Notes: generated by a model not told the origin, from the sequence alone. Counted from the stretch's first letter, positions 17,870-30,071 are shown. The stretch is 64,000 bases of DNA from Panacagrimonas sp965216845 (GCA_965216845.1 OZ244200.1:186001-250000); one strand, 5' to 3'. Program-made: numbers and translations.

Positions 17870-20412
17870 CACGCGTCCTCCGTCACTTTTTCTTCCATCC
17901 GCGCCGGTCGAATCTGACCGCGTTCGTTCACGAACTGAATATTGGCGTCGGTCTCCGGTGAGTTCACGAAGTGACGGAAGCGCTTGAGCGTCTCCGGCGT
18001 GTCGATTGCCTTTTTCCATTCGCATTCATAAGTGGTCACCAGGTGCTGCATTTCCACTTCCAGTTCGGCGCCGATGCCGAGCGAGTCCTCGCACACCACC
18101 TGTTTGACGTAATCGATTCCGCCTTCCAGGTTTTCCAGCCACACCGAGGTGCGCTGCAGCCGGTCCCCGGTGCGGATATAAAACATCAGGAACCGGTCGA
18201 TGTATTTGATCAGGGTTTCGTCGTCGATATCCGAAGCCAGCAGGTTGGCGTGACGCGGCTTCATGCCGCCGTTGCCGCCCACATACAGGTTCCAGCCTTT
18301 TTCGGTGGCGATCACGCCCACGTCCTTGCTCTGCGCCTCGGCGCACTCACGGGTGCACCCGGACACCGCCATCTTGATCTTGTGTGGTGAACGAATGCCG
18401 CGATAACGCTTTTCAACGTCGATCGCCATCGTCACCGAATCCTGCACGCCGTAACGGCACCAGGTACTGCCGACGCAGGATTTGACCGTGCGCAAGGCCT
18501 TGCCGTAGGCGTGGCCGGATTCGAAACCGGCGTCGGTCAGCGCCTTCCAGATCAGCGGCAACTGATCCACGCGCGCACCGAACAGGTCGATGCGCTGACC
18601 GCCGGTGATCTTGGTATACAGGCCGTAGCGCTTGGCCACCTCGCCGATCACGATCAGCTTTTCCGGCGTGATTTCACCACCCGGAATACGCGGCACCACC
18701 GAATAGGTGCCGTCTTTCTGCATATTCGCCAGATAATAATCGTTGGTGTCCTGGGTGCCGGCGTGCTTGGGCTTGAGCACGAATTCGTTTCGGGTCGAGG
18801 CGAGAATGCTGGCCACCGCCGGCTTGCAGATATCGCAGCCACGGCCCTTGCCGTGCTTGTTCAGCACCTCATCAAAACTGGCCAGCTTGCCGACCTTGAC
18901 CAGGTGAAACAGCTCCTGACGCGAATGCTCGAAGTGCTCACACAGATGATTCAGCACCAGCACACCGGATTTTTTCAGCTCCGCGTCCAGCACCTGTTTC
19001 AACAGCGGCTGACAGCCACCGCAACTGGTCGCGGCCGTGGTGCACTTTTTCAGGGCGCCGAGCGAGGTCGCGCCGTCGGCCACCGCCGTGCAGATGCTGC
19101 CCTTGCTGACGTTGTTGCAGGAACAGATCAGCGCCGAATCCGGCAGCATGTCCACACCCAGTCCGGCACCGGCGGCGCCGTCGCTGGCGGGGACGATCAG
19201 GTTTTCCGGCTTCGCCGGCAGGTCGATGCCGTTGAGCGCCAACTGCAACAGACTGCCGTAGTCCGCCGCGTCGCCCACCAGCACCGCGCCCAGCAGCTTC
19301 TTGTTGTCCGGGCTGACCACCAGTTTCTTGTAAACGCCCTGTACCCCGTCGCTGAAGACGTAGTTCTTCGCACCCGCGGTACTGCCCTGCGCATCGCCGA
19401 TGCTGGCCACGTCCACACCCAGCAATTTCAGCTTGGTGCTCATGTCGGCGCCGGCGAATTCGCAAGGCTCTGCATCTGATTTCAGCTGGGTCGCCACGGA
19501 CCGCGCCATGTCATAGCCGGGCGCCACCAGGCCGAAGATCTGGCCGCCCCACAAGGCGCATTCACCGATGGCGAAGATATTCGAATCCGAGGTGCGGCAT
19601 TGATTGTCGATGACGATGCCGCCGCGTTCGCCCATTTTCAGGCCGGACTGTCGCGCCAGTTCGTCGCGCGGACGAATGCCGGCGGAAAACACGATCATGT
19701 CGGTTTCCAGCTGCTCGCCGTCAGCGAACTTCATGACATGGCGGCCGCCCACGCCCATGCCAGCGCCGTCGGCGATATCCACCGTATTCTTCTGGGTGTG
19801 CACGGTGACGCCCAGCGCTTCAATCTTCTCGCGCAGCAGCGCGCCGCCCATTTCATCGACCTGCACCGTCATCAGGCGCGGCGCAAATTCCACCACGTGG
19901 GTCTCCAGACCCATGTCCTTGAGCGCCTTGGCGCACTCCAGGCCCAGCAGGCCACCGCCGACCACCACGCCGATTTTCGACTTGGCGCCCCACTCGCGCA
20001 TGGCTTCCAGATCCTCGATGGTGCGATACACCAGGCAGCCGTCGCGATCACGCCCCGGCACCGGCGGCACGAAGGGATAGGAGCCGGTGGCCAAAACCAA
20101 TTTGTCGTAGGCCAGCGTGTCGCCGTCTTTCAGCGTCAGGGTTTTGGCATCACGATCGATCCCCGTCACCTTGGCATTGAGTTTCAGCTGAATATTCGGA
20201 TGGTCAAAAAAACCCTCCGCCACCAGCGACAGGTCCTCGGCACTCTTGCCGGAAAAGAATTCCGACAAATGCACCCGGTCATAGGCCGGTCGTGGTTCTT
20301 CGCAGACAACGGTGATGTCGAGGTTTTCCTGATCGGCCAGCTCTTCGAGGAGCTTGTGGCCGACCATTCCGTTACCTACGACAACAAGTTGCGTCTTCAT
20401 TTGCGTATTCAT
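17869..20412 (-). CDS. nirB: nitrite reductase (NADH) large subunit NirB
   Basis: The 847-residue protein has, in order, an FAD domain (VVVGNGMVGHKL), an NAD domain (GVVVGGGLLGLECAKAL), a BFD-like 2Fe-2S region (CSCN and CGGC), and the siroheme/4Fe-4S hemoprotein part with ligands in SCVGSTWCRYG and SGCTRECAEA. It reduces nitrite to ammonium with NADH. The start MNTQMK at 20412 has AAGGAG seven bases upstream. It follows narK by 15 bases. Confidence 0.95.
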   Translation of the reverse strand: MNTQMKTQLVVVGNGMVGHKLLEELADQENLDITVVCEEPRPAYDRVHLSEFFSGKSAEDLSLVAEGFFDHPNIQLKLNAKVTGIDRDAKTLTLKDGDTLAYDKLVLATGSYPFVPPVPGRDRDGCLVYRTIEDLEAMREWGAKSKIGVVVGGGLLGLECAKALKDMGLETHVVEFAPRLMTVQVDEMGGALLREKIEALGVTVHTQKNTVDIADGAGMGVGGRHVMKFADGEQLETDMIVFSAGIRPRDELARQSGLKMGERGGIVIDNQCRTSDSNIFAIGECALWGGQIFGLVAPGYDMARSVATQLKSDAEPCEFAGADMSTKLKLLGVDVASIGDAQGSTAGAKNYVFSDGVQGVYKKLVVSPDNKKLLGAVLVGDAADYGSLLQLALNGIDLPAKPENLIVPASDGAAGAGLGVDMLPDSALICSCNNVSKGSICTAVADGATSLGALKKCTTAATSCGGCQPLLKQVLDAELKKSGVLVLNHLCEHFEHSRQELFHLVKVGKLASFDEVLNKHGKGRGCDICKPAVASILASTRNEFVLKPKHAGTQDTNDYYLANMQKDGTYSVVPRIPGGEITPEKLIVIGEVAKRYGLYTKITGGQRIDLFGARVDQLPLIWKALTDAGFESGHAYGKALRTVKSCVGSTWCRYGVQDSVTMAIDVEKRYRGIRSPHKIKMAVSGCTRECAEAQSKDVGVIATEKGWNLYVGGNGGMKPRHANLLASDIDDETLIKYIDRFLMFYIRTGDRLQRTSVWLENLEGGIDYVKQVVCEDSLGIGAELEVEMQHLVTTYECEWKKAIDTPETLKRFRHFVNSPETDANIQFVNERGQIRPARMEEKVTEDA

Positions 20413-20427
20413 TGATGTGCTCCTTGA

Positions 20428-21777
20428 TCAAGCCGAAGCGGCCGATGCTTCGCGCGCTTCCAGGGCTTCGCGCAGCGCCTGTTCTTCCTGCGCGATGGTT
20501 TCCGGCTTGAAGCGGATCGCCAGTACGCACAGAGACGCGACAATGACGGCAAAGCCCAGATACAGAAGACCCTGCTGATAAGTCAGCGCCTCTGCCTTGA
20601 ACAGAAATCCCGCGGCGACCGCACCCGCATTACCGCCGGCGCCGACGATGCCGGCCACCGCGCCCAGCGCCTTGCGATTCATGAACGGCACCAAGGCGAA
20701 GGTGGCGCCACAGGCGATGTGGACGAACAGGCCAAAGCCGATCATGGCCGCCACCGCCAGCGGCAGCAAGCTCATCTGCGAAAACAGGCACAGCAACACG
20801 CCCTCGGCCAACAGCGCCAGAAACAGCAATTGAACCCGGCCGATCAATCCTTTGCGGATGGCGATGCGGTCGGAAATCCAGCCGCCCAGGGCGCGCGCAA
20901 AAATCGCCAGCAGGCCAAATGACCCAGCCAGCAAGCCGGCGGTCTTCAAGCTCAGCTCAAAATTATCCAGATAATAAATCGCGGCGATATTGTGAATCGT
21001 CAACTCAACGCCAAAGCAGGCCGCATAGACGATGAACAGGGCCCAAACCCGATAATCCGAAGCGGCCAGCTTGAAGGTGTTGAGCGCGCCGTTTTCGTTC
21101 TTGGCCGCCGGCATCAGCCCCTTTTTCCGCAGCTCGGAATAATTACCCTGCGGACAATCCTGGGTGAAGAAGTAATAAGCGATGCCGGTCAAAAACAGCA
21201 CCGCGCCCGGCACGACCATCGCCAGCCGCCAACCGAGCGACTCACTGACGCCGAACATCATCACACCAGCCAGCACCAGCGGCATCACCATCTGCGTCAC
21301 GCCGCCGCCCATGTTGCCCCAGCCGGCAGTGGTGGCGTTGGCGGTGCCCACCACATTGGGCGCGAACATTACCGAGGTGTGGTACTGGGTGATCACGAAT
21401 GACGCACCGATCGCACCGATCGCAAGCCGGAACAGCAAAAAGCTCTCATAGCTGTCCGCCAGACCGATCCCCATCACCGGGATGGATCCGAGCAGCATCA
21501 AGACACTGTAGGTTTTACGCGGCCCGAACTTGTCGCACAGCGGGCCGATGAGCAGACGCACCAGAACGGTGATCGCCACCGAGGCAATGATGGTGTTGCC
21601 GATCTGCGCCTTGGTCAGCATCAGATCCTCTCGCACCACCGCCATCAGGGGTGCGACGCCAAACCACCCAAAAAAGCACAGGAAGAAAGCGAACCAGGTC
21701 ATGTGAAAGGTTCGCATCTGCACAGACGACAGGCTGAACAGATTGATCCGTGTGGCTTTGGAGTTTTCCAGATTCAT
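20428..21777 (-). CDS. narK: NarK/NasA-type nitrate/nitrite transporter (MFS)
   Basis: This 449-residue major facilitator protein has about 12 membrane helices and the glycine-rich nitrate signature region NATTAGWGNMGGGVTQMVMP. Such carriers import nitrate or exchange it for nitrite across the inner membrane. It is the first gene of the operon narK-nirB-nirD-reductase-nasA. A consensus sigma-54 promoter lies about 115 bases upstream and a doubled ribosome-binding sequence just before the start. Confidence 0.93.
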   Translation of the reverse strand: MNLENSKATRINLFSLSSVQMRTFHMTWFAFFLCFFGWFGVAPLMAVVREDLMLTKAQIGNTIIASVAITVLVRLLIGPLCDKFGPRKTYSVLMLLGSIPVMGIGLADSYESFLLFRLAIGAIGASFVITQYHTSVMFAPNVVGTANATTAGWGNMGGGVTQMVMPLVLAGVMMFGVSESLGWRLAMVVPGAVLFLTGIAYYFFTQDCPQGNYSELRKKGLMPAAKNENGALNTFKLAASDYRVWALFIVYAACFGVELTIHNIAAIYYLDNFELSLKTAGLLAGSFGLLAIFARALGGWISDRIAIRKGLIGRVQLLFLALLAEGVLLCLFSQMSLLPLAVAAMIGFGLFVHIACGATFALVPFMNRKALGAVAGIVGAGGNAGAVAAGFLFKAEALTYQQGLLYLGFAVIVASLCVLAIRFKPETIAQEEQALREALEAREASAASA

Positions 21778-21783
21778 TTGTTT

Positions 21784-21816
21784 TGTACGGCTCCTTGGAT
21801 GTGTACGGCTCCTTGG
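21784..21816 (-). repeat. tandem duplicated Shine-Dalgarno segment before narK
   Basis: The 15-base unit CCAAGGAGCCGTACA (minus strand) occurs twice, at 21784-21798 and 21802-21816, giving two AAGGAG ribosome-binding sequences. The nearer is 13 bases from the narK ATG, longer than ideal. A short open frame ends over the narK start codon (ATGA at 21774-21777), so translational coupling is conceivable. Confidence 0.7.
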
Positions 21817-21891
21817 GTGTTGAAAGTGGCAGCCGTCCTAGCCGCCATAGTGGTGATCACGTGATCGCCGTTAACCACGTCGAACGGCATT

Positions 21892-21908
21892 AGCAAGCCT
21901 TGTGCCAA
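21892..21908 (-). promoter_or_regulatory. sigma-54 promoter of the narK operon
   Basis: On the minus strand TTGGCACAAGGCTTGCT matches the sigma-54 -24/-12 consensus completely, with GG and GC separated by ten bases. Transcription would start near 21881, leaving a leader of about 104 bases before narK. An NtrC-like site lies about 140 bases upstream. Sigma-54 promoters need an activator such as NtrC, whose gene is in this window. Confidence 0.8.
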
Positions 21909-21911
21909 GTC

Positions 21912-21936
21912 GCTCATGAACGCTAACTTCATGAGC
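21912..21936. promoter_or_regulatory. 25-bp inverted repeat adjoining the narK promoter
   Basis: GCTCATGAA and TTCATGAGC form a perfect nine-base inverted repeat around seven bases, at about -31 to -55 from the predicted narK start. An outer pair TGCCA/TGGCA (21903-21907, 21940-21944) extends it and overlaps the -24 element. Because it lies upstream of the transcription start it is more likely a protein-binding site than an RNA structure. The protein is unknown. Confidence 0.55.
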
Positions 21937-22014
21937 ACGTGGCATTTTCCTGGCCCGTTTGCGATTCGCTGCGGCAACGGATACGGTTGTTGAATATCGG
22001 CGCGATGGCCGCCT

Positions 22015-22039
22015 CGCACTGCATTGGTGCAATGCACCA
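22015..22039. promoter_or_regulatory. NtrC-like enhancer site upstream of narK
   Basis: CGCACTGCATTGGTGCA (22015-22031) has the GCAC-N7-GTGC core of NtrC sites and matches 10 of 12 positions of TGCACC-N5-GGTGCA. It lies about 135-150 bases before the predicted sigma-54 start, a normal enhancer distance. It overlaps the 15-base palindrome TGGTGCAATGCACCA (22025-22039). Confidence 0.55.
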
Positions 22040-22072
22040 TTGATGCCGCCGGCGCCATCGGCCATGAAGAAA

Positions 22073-22255
22073 TCAGAACGAAAACTGCGCCCAGACCCAG
22101 AATTTGTCGCTGTCGACTCCGATCGCTTCAGCGTCGAAAAACGCCAGCTTTGCGCCCACAGCCAGACGTTTGGCGACCACGGTCGTGAGCTGAACGTGGA
22201 GCTCCGATCCATAATCCAGGCTCTGCTCTTCGGATTCGAAATATAGATATAGTGC
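22073..22255 (-). pseudogene. C-terminal remnant of an outer membrane porin
   Basis: About 60 codons end in DSDKFWVWAQFSF and a TGA stop. They align with the C-terminus of the porin at 47.6-48.8 kb (DTDKLWAWVGYSF): over the last 45 residues I count 16 identities, including the terminal Phe that marks outer membrane beta-barrels. Nothing upstream in the frame encodes the rest of the barrel and there is no start of its own. It is therefore the 3' end of a diverged paralogue that lost its front, lying between an ANTAR gene and narK. Confidence 0.75.
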
Positions 22256-22452
22256 TTCGCATTTGAACCTCTCCCTGATTGCGATACACAAGCGTCCTGG
22301 CCGGTGCGTGCTCACCGGAATCCGCCTGCCCCTTTTGGAGAACTGCCTCGATCTGACCCTCGTTGGTCGTGCCGCTGTTTGGCGGCGTCGCGGCGATTCA
22401 CCGAAGGGCCAACGTTGCCCTCACGACCATCAGGCAACCATGCCTGACCGCC
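22256..22452 (-). other. non-coding gap after the first ANTAR gene, with hairpins
   Basis: No gene is seen. On the minus strand it holds TCAGGCA/TGCCTGA around four bases just after the ANTAR stop, AGGGC-AACGTTG-GCCCT (22405-22421), GACC-AACGAG-GGTC (22355-22368) and CCGGTG-AGCACG-CACCGG (about 22303-22320). Two of the loops begin AACG like those of the intact nrtA leader, so this may be a decayed copy of such a leader. No U-run terminator follows. Confidence 0.35.
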
Positions 22453-23022
22453 CTAGATCAACTCGGCCGCCGCCAGTACGGCGCGCGCCGCATCACCCAG
22501 TTTGAGATTGCGTTCCATCGCCATCTTGCGCAGCTGTTTGTAGGCCGTGGCCTCGTCCATGCCGCGTCGTTGCATCAACAGGCCCTTGGCCTTTTCGATG
22601 TCTTGCCGGTCCGCCAGTCGCAGTCGGGTATCGGCCAATTCCTGCTTGAGCGACTGCAACTCTTCGAAACGTGCGATGGCCACCTCAATCACCGGATTGA
22701 TGCGTGCCGCGCTCAGACCGCCCACCACATAAGCCGAAACCCCGGCGTGCAGGGCGCGTCGGGTCGTTTGAAAATCGCTCTGCGGCGCGAACAAGACAAC
22801 CGGAAGCGGGCGTTCACGCGCCACCTGCTCGATCACCGCCAGGCTCTGCGGGCCGGGCGCTGCAAGATCGATCAACACAATGTCCGGGTGCGTGGCCACC
22901 ACCTTGCTCAACAAATCATTGGTGCCGGGCAGTTGGGCGATGATTTCGTGGCCAGCCTGCACCAAGGCCTGTTCAAGCAATTGGAGGCGCTCGTGATCGC
23001 CTTCTACGAGCATGACACGCAT
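22453..23022 (-). CDS. ANTAR-domain response regulator (NasT-like), copy 1
   Basis: This 189-residue protein has a receiver domain with Asp52 at the phosphoacceptor position (HPDIVLIDLAAP), a coiled linker (SLKQELADTRLRLADRQ) and a C-terminal ANTAR RNA-binding domain with the typical KAKGLLMQRRGMDEATAYKQL. ANTAR proteins bind pairs of hexaloop hairpins in mRNA leaders and prevent termination; NasT and NasR do so for nitrate genes. It lies 1.2 kb upstream of narK on the same strand. I chose MRVMLVEGD as start. A sigma-54 promoter precedes it. Confidence 0.9.
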   Translation of the reverse strand: MRVMLVEGDHERLQLLEQALVQAGHEIIAQLPGTNDLLSKVVATHPDIVLIDLAAPGPQSLAVIEQVARERPLPVVLFAPQSDFQTTRRALHAGVSAYVVGGLSAARINPVIEVAIARFEELQSLKQELADTRLRLADRQDIEKAKGLLMQRRGMDEATAYKQLRKMAMERNLKLGDAARAVLAAAELI

Positions 23023-23056
23023 GGCATTTCGGATAAGTAACGTCAGCGCTTTGTTT

Positions 23057-23073
23057 AGCCAGATGCGTGCCAA
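23057..23073 (-). promoter_or_regulatory. sigma-54 promoter of the first ANTAR gene
   Basis: Minus-strand TTGGCACGCATCTGGCT has GG and GC ten bases apart and one mismatch in the -12 element (TGGC for TTGC). The start would be near 23046, 24 bases before the ATG. It lies in the 151-base gap shared with the divergent ROK gene. Confidence 0.6.
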
Positions 23074-23126
23074 CCCGTCGTTATCGGCAGCGTCGCTTGC
23101 AAGCTGGCTGTTTTCTCTGATCTGCT

Positions 23127-23143
23127 GTGCAAGACGCTTGCAC
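23127..23143. promoter_or_regulatory. 17-bp perfect inverted repeat between ANTAR and ROK genes
   Basis: GTGCAAG-ACG-CTTGCAC is a perfect seven-base inverted repeat, about 80-97 bases before the predicted ANTAR start. Its 13-base core GCAAGACGCTTGC recurs exactly at 60957-60969 upstream of ntrB, and a related GCTTGCAAGC lies at 23095-23104. It may be an operator for either divergent gene. Confidence 0.45.
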
Positions 23144-23173
23144 GCGCAACAAATCCCTTCGGCCAATCGCAAT

Positions 23174-24103
23174 ATGAATCAACAAGAGCTTCGCATCGGG
23201 ATCGACCTAGGCGGCACCAAGATTGAAGGGGTGGTGATGGATGCCGCATCACACATCGTTCAGCGACTGCGCTGGCCCACCCCCAGAGACAGCTATCAAG
23301 CACAGGTTCACGCCATCGCAGAGATGGTGCTCACGCTGGAAAACAACGCAGACAGGAGGAGACTGCCGGTAGGCATCGGCCATCCCGGCACCATCAGTCC
23401 CGCCACCGGCCTGATCAAGAACGCCAATTCGGCCTGTTTGAACGGACGATCGCTGAAACAGGACCTGGAAAGGGCGCTGGAACGCGAGCTGCGGCTGGCC
23501 AACGATGCGGACTGTCTGGCGGTGAGCGAGGCCCACGACGGCGCGGCCGCCGGCGCGCGCTCGGTGTTCGCGGTGATTCTGGGCACCGGCGTCGGCGGCG
23601 GATTGGTGGTGGACGGCAAGCTTCACCACGGACCCAATGCCATCGCCGGCGAATGGGGGCACAACCCGCTACCCTGGCCGCGGATGGATTGGGACGAAAT
23701 TCCGGGGCCGGAACATTGGGATGGTCAAAACGGATCGATTGAAGCCTGGCTGTCCGGCCCCGGCATTAGCGCCGCGCACCATCGTGATCACGGCAAGAAG
23801 ATGAGCAGCCAGCAAATCCTCGCCGCATCTCAGGCCGGAGAGGCGGCGGCCGAACGTTCATTGCAACGCTACGAACACCGACTGGCGCGCGCCCTTGCCA
23901 GCCTGATCAACGTGCTTGATCCAGAAGTGGTGGTGTTGGCCGGCGGCCTGTCCAATATTCAACGCTTGTACGAAAACGTACCCGCGCTGTGGTCGCAATG
24001 GATTTTTTCCGATCAGGTTTGCACGCGCCTGGTGCAGGCACGGCACGGAGATTCCAGCGGTGTACGGGGCGCTGCTTGGCTGTGGCCCACCGACGCGCGC
24101 TAA
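23174..24103 (+). CDS. ROK-family sugar kinase (fructokinase-like) without the zinc cysteines
   Basis: The 309-residue protein has the ATP-binding start GIDLGGTKIEG, the glycine-rich VILGTGVGGGLV and the GEWGHNPLPWP motif of the Mak/fructokinase group, plus VVLAGGLSN near the end. Where ROK kinases have the zinc-binding CxCGxxGCxE motif, this one reads EHWDGQNGSIEAWLSGPG, with all cysteines replaced. The fold and catalytic region otherwise look intact. The preferred ATG is 23174; earlier codons in frame overlap the ANTAR gene. It may phosphorylate fructose or another hexose. Confidence 0.85.
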   Translation: MNQQELRIGIDLGGTKIEGVVMDAASHIVQRLRWPTPRDSYQAQVHAIAEMVLTLENNADRRRLPVGIGHPGTISPATGLIKNANSACLNGRSLKQDLERALERELRLANDADCLAVSEAHDGAAAGARSVFAVILGTGVGGGLVVDGKLHHGPNAIAGEWGHNPLPWPRMDWDEIPGPEHWDGQNGSIEAWLSGPGISAAHHRDHGKKMSSQQILAASQAGEAAAERSLQRYEHRLARALASLINVLDPEVVVLAGGLSNIQRLYENVPALWSQWIFSDQVCTRLVQARHGDSSGVRGAAWLWPTDAR

Positions 24104-24465
24104 TTCAGAACCCGATAGCCACGGCCTCGCAGGCAATTGCGAACAACGCGATCCTTTTCCCGTTCGCCGCGTACCGTGCCCTTGGCGCCGCCCAACACCC
24201 CGCCGGCGGCCGCGCCGCGTCCGACATCGCTGCTATTGCCGAATATGGCACCGAAAGCCGCGCCGATGGCTGCACCAAAACCGGCGCTCTTCACCGCTTT
24301 TCCGCCGGTGCTGACCTGTGCCGCATAGGCATCGCATTCGGCCAAGTCCTGCTCGTAGTTGGCCATATTCACACCCTTGGTGTCCACGATCACGCGGTCT
24401 CGTGCGCAGGCGCTCAGCGTCATGATGCAAACCAACAACAGGGGAATGATCTTGCGCTTGTTCAT
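24100..24465 (-). CDS. glycine-zipper outer membrane lipoprotein
   Basis: This 121-residue protein begins with a lipoprotein signal (MTLSACARD, lipobox LSAC) and has a glycine-zipper region of repeated GxxxG/AxxxG steps (GFGAAIGAAFGAIFGNSSDVGRG in two pieces). Short lipoproteins of this type are common in proteobacteria; the role is unknown. The stop overlaps the convergent ROK gene stop by four bases. Confidence 0.8.
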   Translation of the reverse strand: MNKRKIIPLLLVCIMTLSACARDRVIVDTKGVNMANYEQDLAECDAYAAQVSTGGKAVKSAGFGAAIGAAFGAIFGNSSDVGRGAAAGGVLGGAKGTVRGEREKDRVVRNCLRGRGYRVLN

Positions 24466-24640
24466 CTTCCAGCTCCTGATCAATAAAAGGCTCCCCACCC
24501 TCGTCTGAAAGAATAACCGCATTCTCAGGCGCACGCATCATGTGATTCCACCGCCCTTGCTTGCTGTCATTGCGTAAGCGTCCGGCGCACACACAGCCAG
24601 ACGCCATGGGCGTCACCGATTTGAATCGCGCCACAAAAAA

Positions 24641-24664
24641 AACCCCGAATCGAAATTCGGGGTT
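24641..24664. terminator. intrinsic terminator of the rRNA operon
   Basis: AACCCCGAAT (24641-24650) and ATTCGGGGTT (24655-24664) form a ten-base stem with a four-base loop. On the minus strand it is followed by a run of about eight T, matching an intrinsic terminator just after 5S rRNA. The plus strand also has T after it, so it may act in both directions. Confidence 0.85.
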
Positions 24665-24675
24665 TTGCATCAAGA

Positions 24676-24791
24676 GCCTGGCAGTGTCCTACTCTCGCAT
24701 GGTCACGCCACACTATCATCGGCGCTGAGTCGTTTCACTTCCGTGTTCGGAAAGGGAACGGGTGGTTCCAACTCGCTAATGCCGCCAGGCA
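24676..24791 (-). rRNA. rrf: 5S ribosomal RNA
   Basis: About 116 bases that on the minus strand run from TGCCTGGCGGC to ACTGCCAGGC, with the typical internal CCGAACACGGAAGTGAAAC. The ends pair with each other as in 5S rRNA. Last gene of the rrn operon. Confidence 0.95.
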
Positions 24792-24966
24792 ACTGTCGTG
24801 AGGAACGATGCGACTCGGTCACCCGTATTCGGGCACCCAGCCGCGACGGTATTCAACCGCCCCTCTGAATTCGGTTTGTAGCTGAACAGTCAAGCCGTCA
24901 ATGCCAATGTGTTTGACGGTGAAATTGTTGCTTTTGCGTTGACCGCAAAAAATGCTTGAGCGTTAT

Positions 24967-27806
<2,840 letters not shown>

Positions 27807-27972
27807 ATATAACCTCAAACATTCTTTCGAATGCCCGTAGTTACGGGTCTTGCTCAACATTTAAACAACATTACAACAATATTTCGCCGTCAAGCACCAT
27901 AGGCATTGAGTTTTTCCACAAATACATGCGGAAATAAATCTTGCTTATACAGTGTTCAACTACAAACCTAAT

Positions 27973-27983
27973 TGTTAAAGAAC
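27973..27983 (-). promoter_or_regulatory. boxA antitermination site in the 16S-23S spacer
   Basis: Minus-strand GTTCTTTAACA matches the boxA core (consensus TGCTCTTTAACA) about 165 bases before 23S. NusB-S10 binding here keeps RNA polymerase from terminating. Confidence 0.7.
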
Positions 27984-28057
27984 CGCCCTTGCGCCTTGGC
28001 GCAAAAGACTCATAAAAACCAACTCAAAAGAATATGGTTTTGATGAGCCGAGAACGT

Positions 28058-28133
28058 TGGTGGAGCCAGACGGGATCGAACCGACGACCTCCTGCTTGCA
28101 AAGCAGGCGCTCTCCCAACTGAGCTATGGCCCC
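28058..28133 (-). tRNA. tRNA-Ala (TGC anticodon)
   Basis: A 76-base cloverleaf beginning GGGGCCATAGCTCAG, with anticodon loop CTTTGCAAG and an encoded CCA end. It is the usual spacer tRNA beside tRNA-Ile. Confidence 0.97.
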
Positions 28134-28140
28134 GCTTAGA

Positions 28141-28217
<77 letters not shown>

Positions 28218-28301
28218 TCAGCTCGGGCTCGAGATCATTTTGATCTCATGTTAGCAAGTGACTTGTGTGGGCGCTCCCGATCAGCTTAAAAGCTTTTCTT
28301 T

Positions 28302-29844
<1,543 letters not shown>

Positions 29845-30009
29845 TTTTTAAAACTTCAATCAGAAGGTCACTGTCAACGCCAACAACGCGTCTTCCAGCG
29901 ACCGTAGAGTTATCATCGCGGGCTCAATTTCTTGGCTCACGTTGATACTCTCGTGTTGCAATGGCTTCGCCACTGACACGGGAGCACCCACACAAATCAC
30001 TTGCTTAAC

Positions 30010-30020
30010 TGTTAAAGAAT
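30010..30020 (-). promoter_or_regulatory. boxA antitermination site in the rrn leader
   Basis: Minus-strand ATTCTTTAACA, about 165 bases before 16S and downstream of the promoter, fits a leader boxA. Confidence 0.7.
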
Positions 30021-30071
30021 CAGGGTGTTGGCCGTTCCGTTTGAGCGTTGGGCCGTCACCGGGGAGCGCGA

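Noticed and set aside
21778..21881. ANTAR double-hexaloop motif in the narK leader
   Set aside because: I searched this leader and saw several mutually exclusive stems but no pair of A1/G4 hexaloops and no U-run terminator, so I do not claim ANTAR control of narK.
21774..22058. 94-codon open frame ending over the narK start
   Set aside because: It covers the sigma-54 promoter, inverted repeat and leader and has no protein-like features; only its overlap with the narK start is worth noting.
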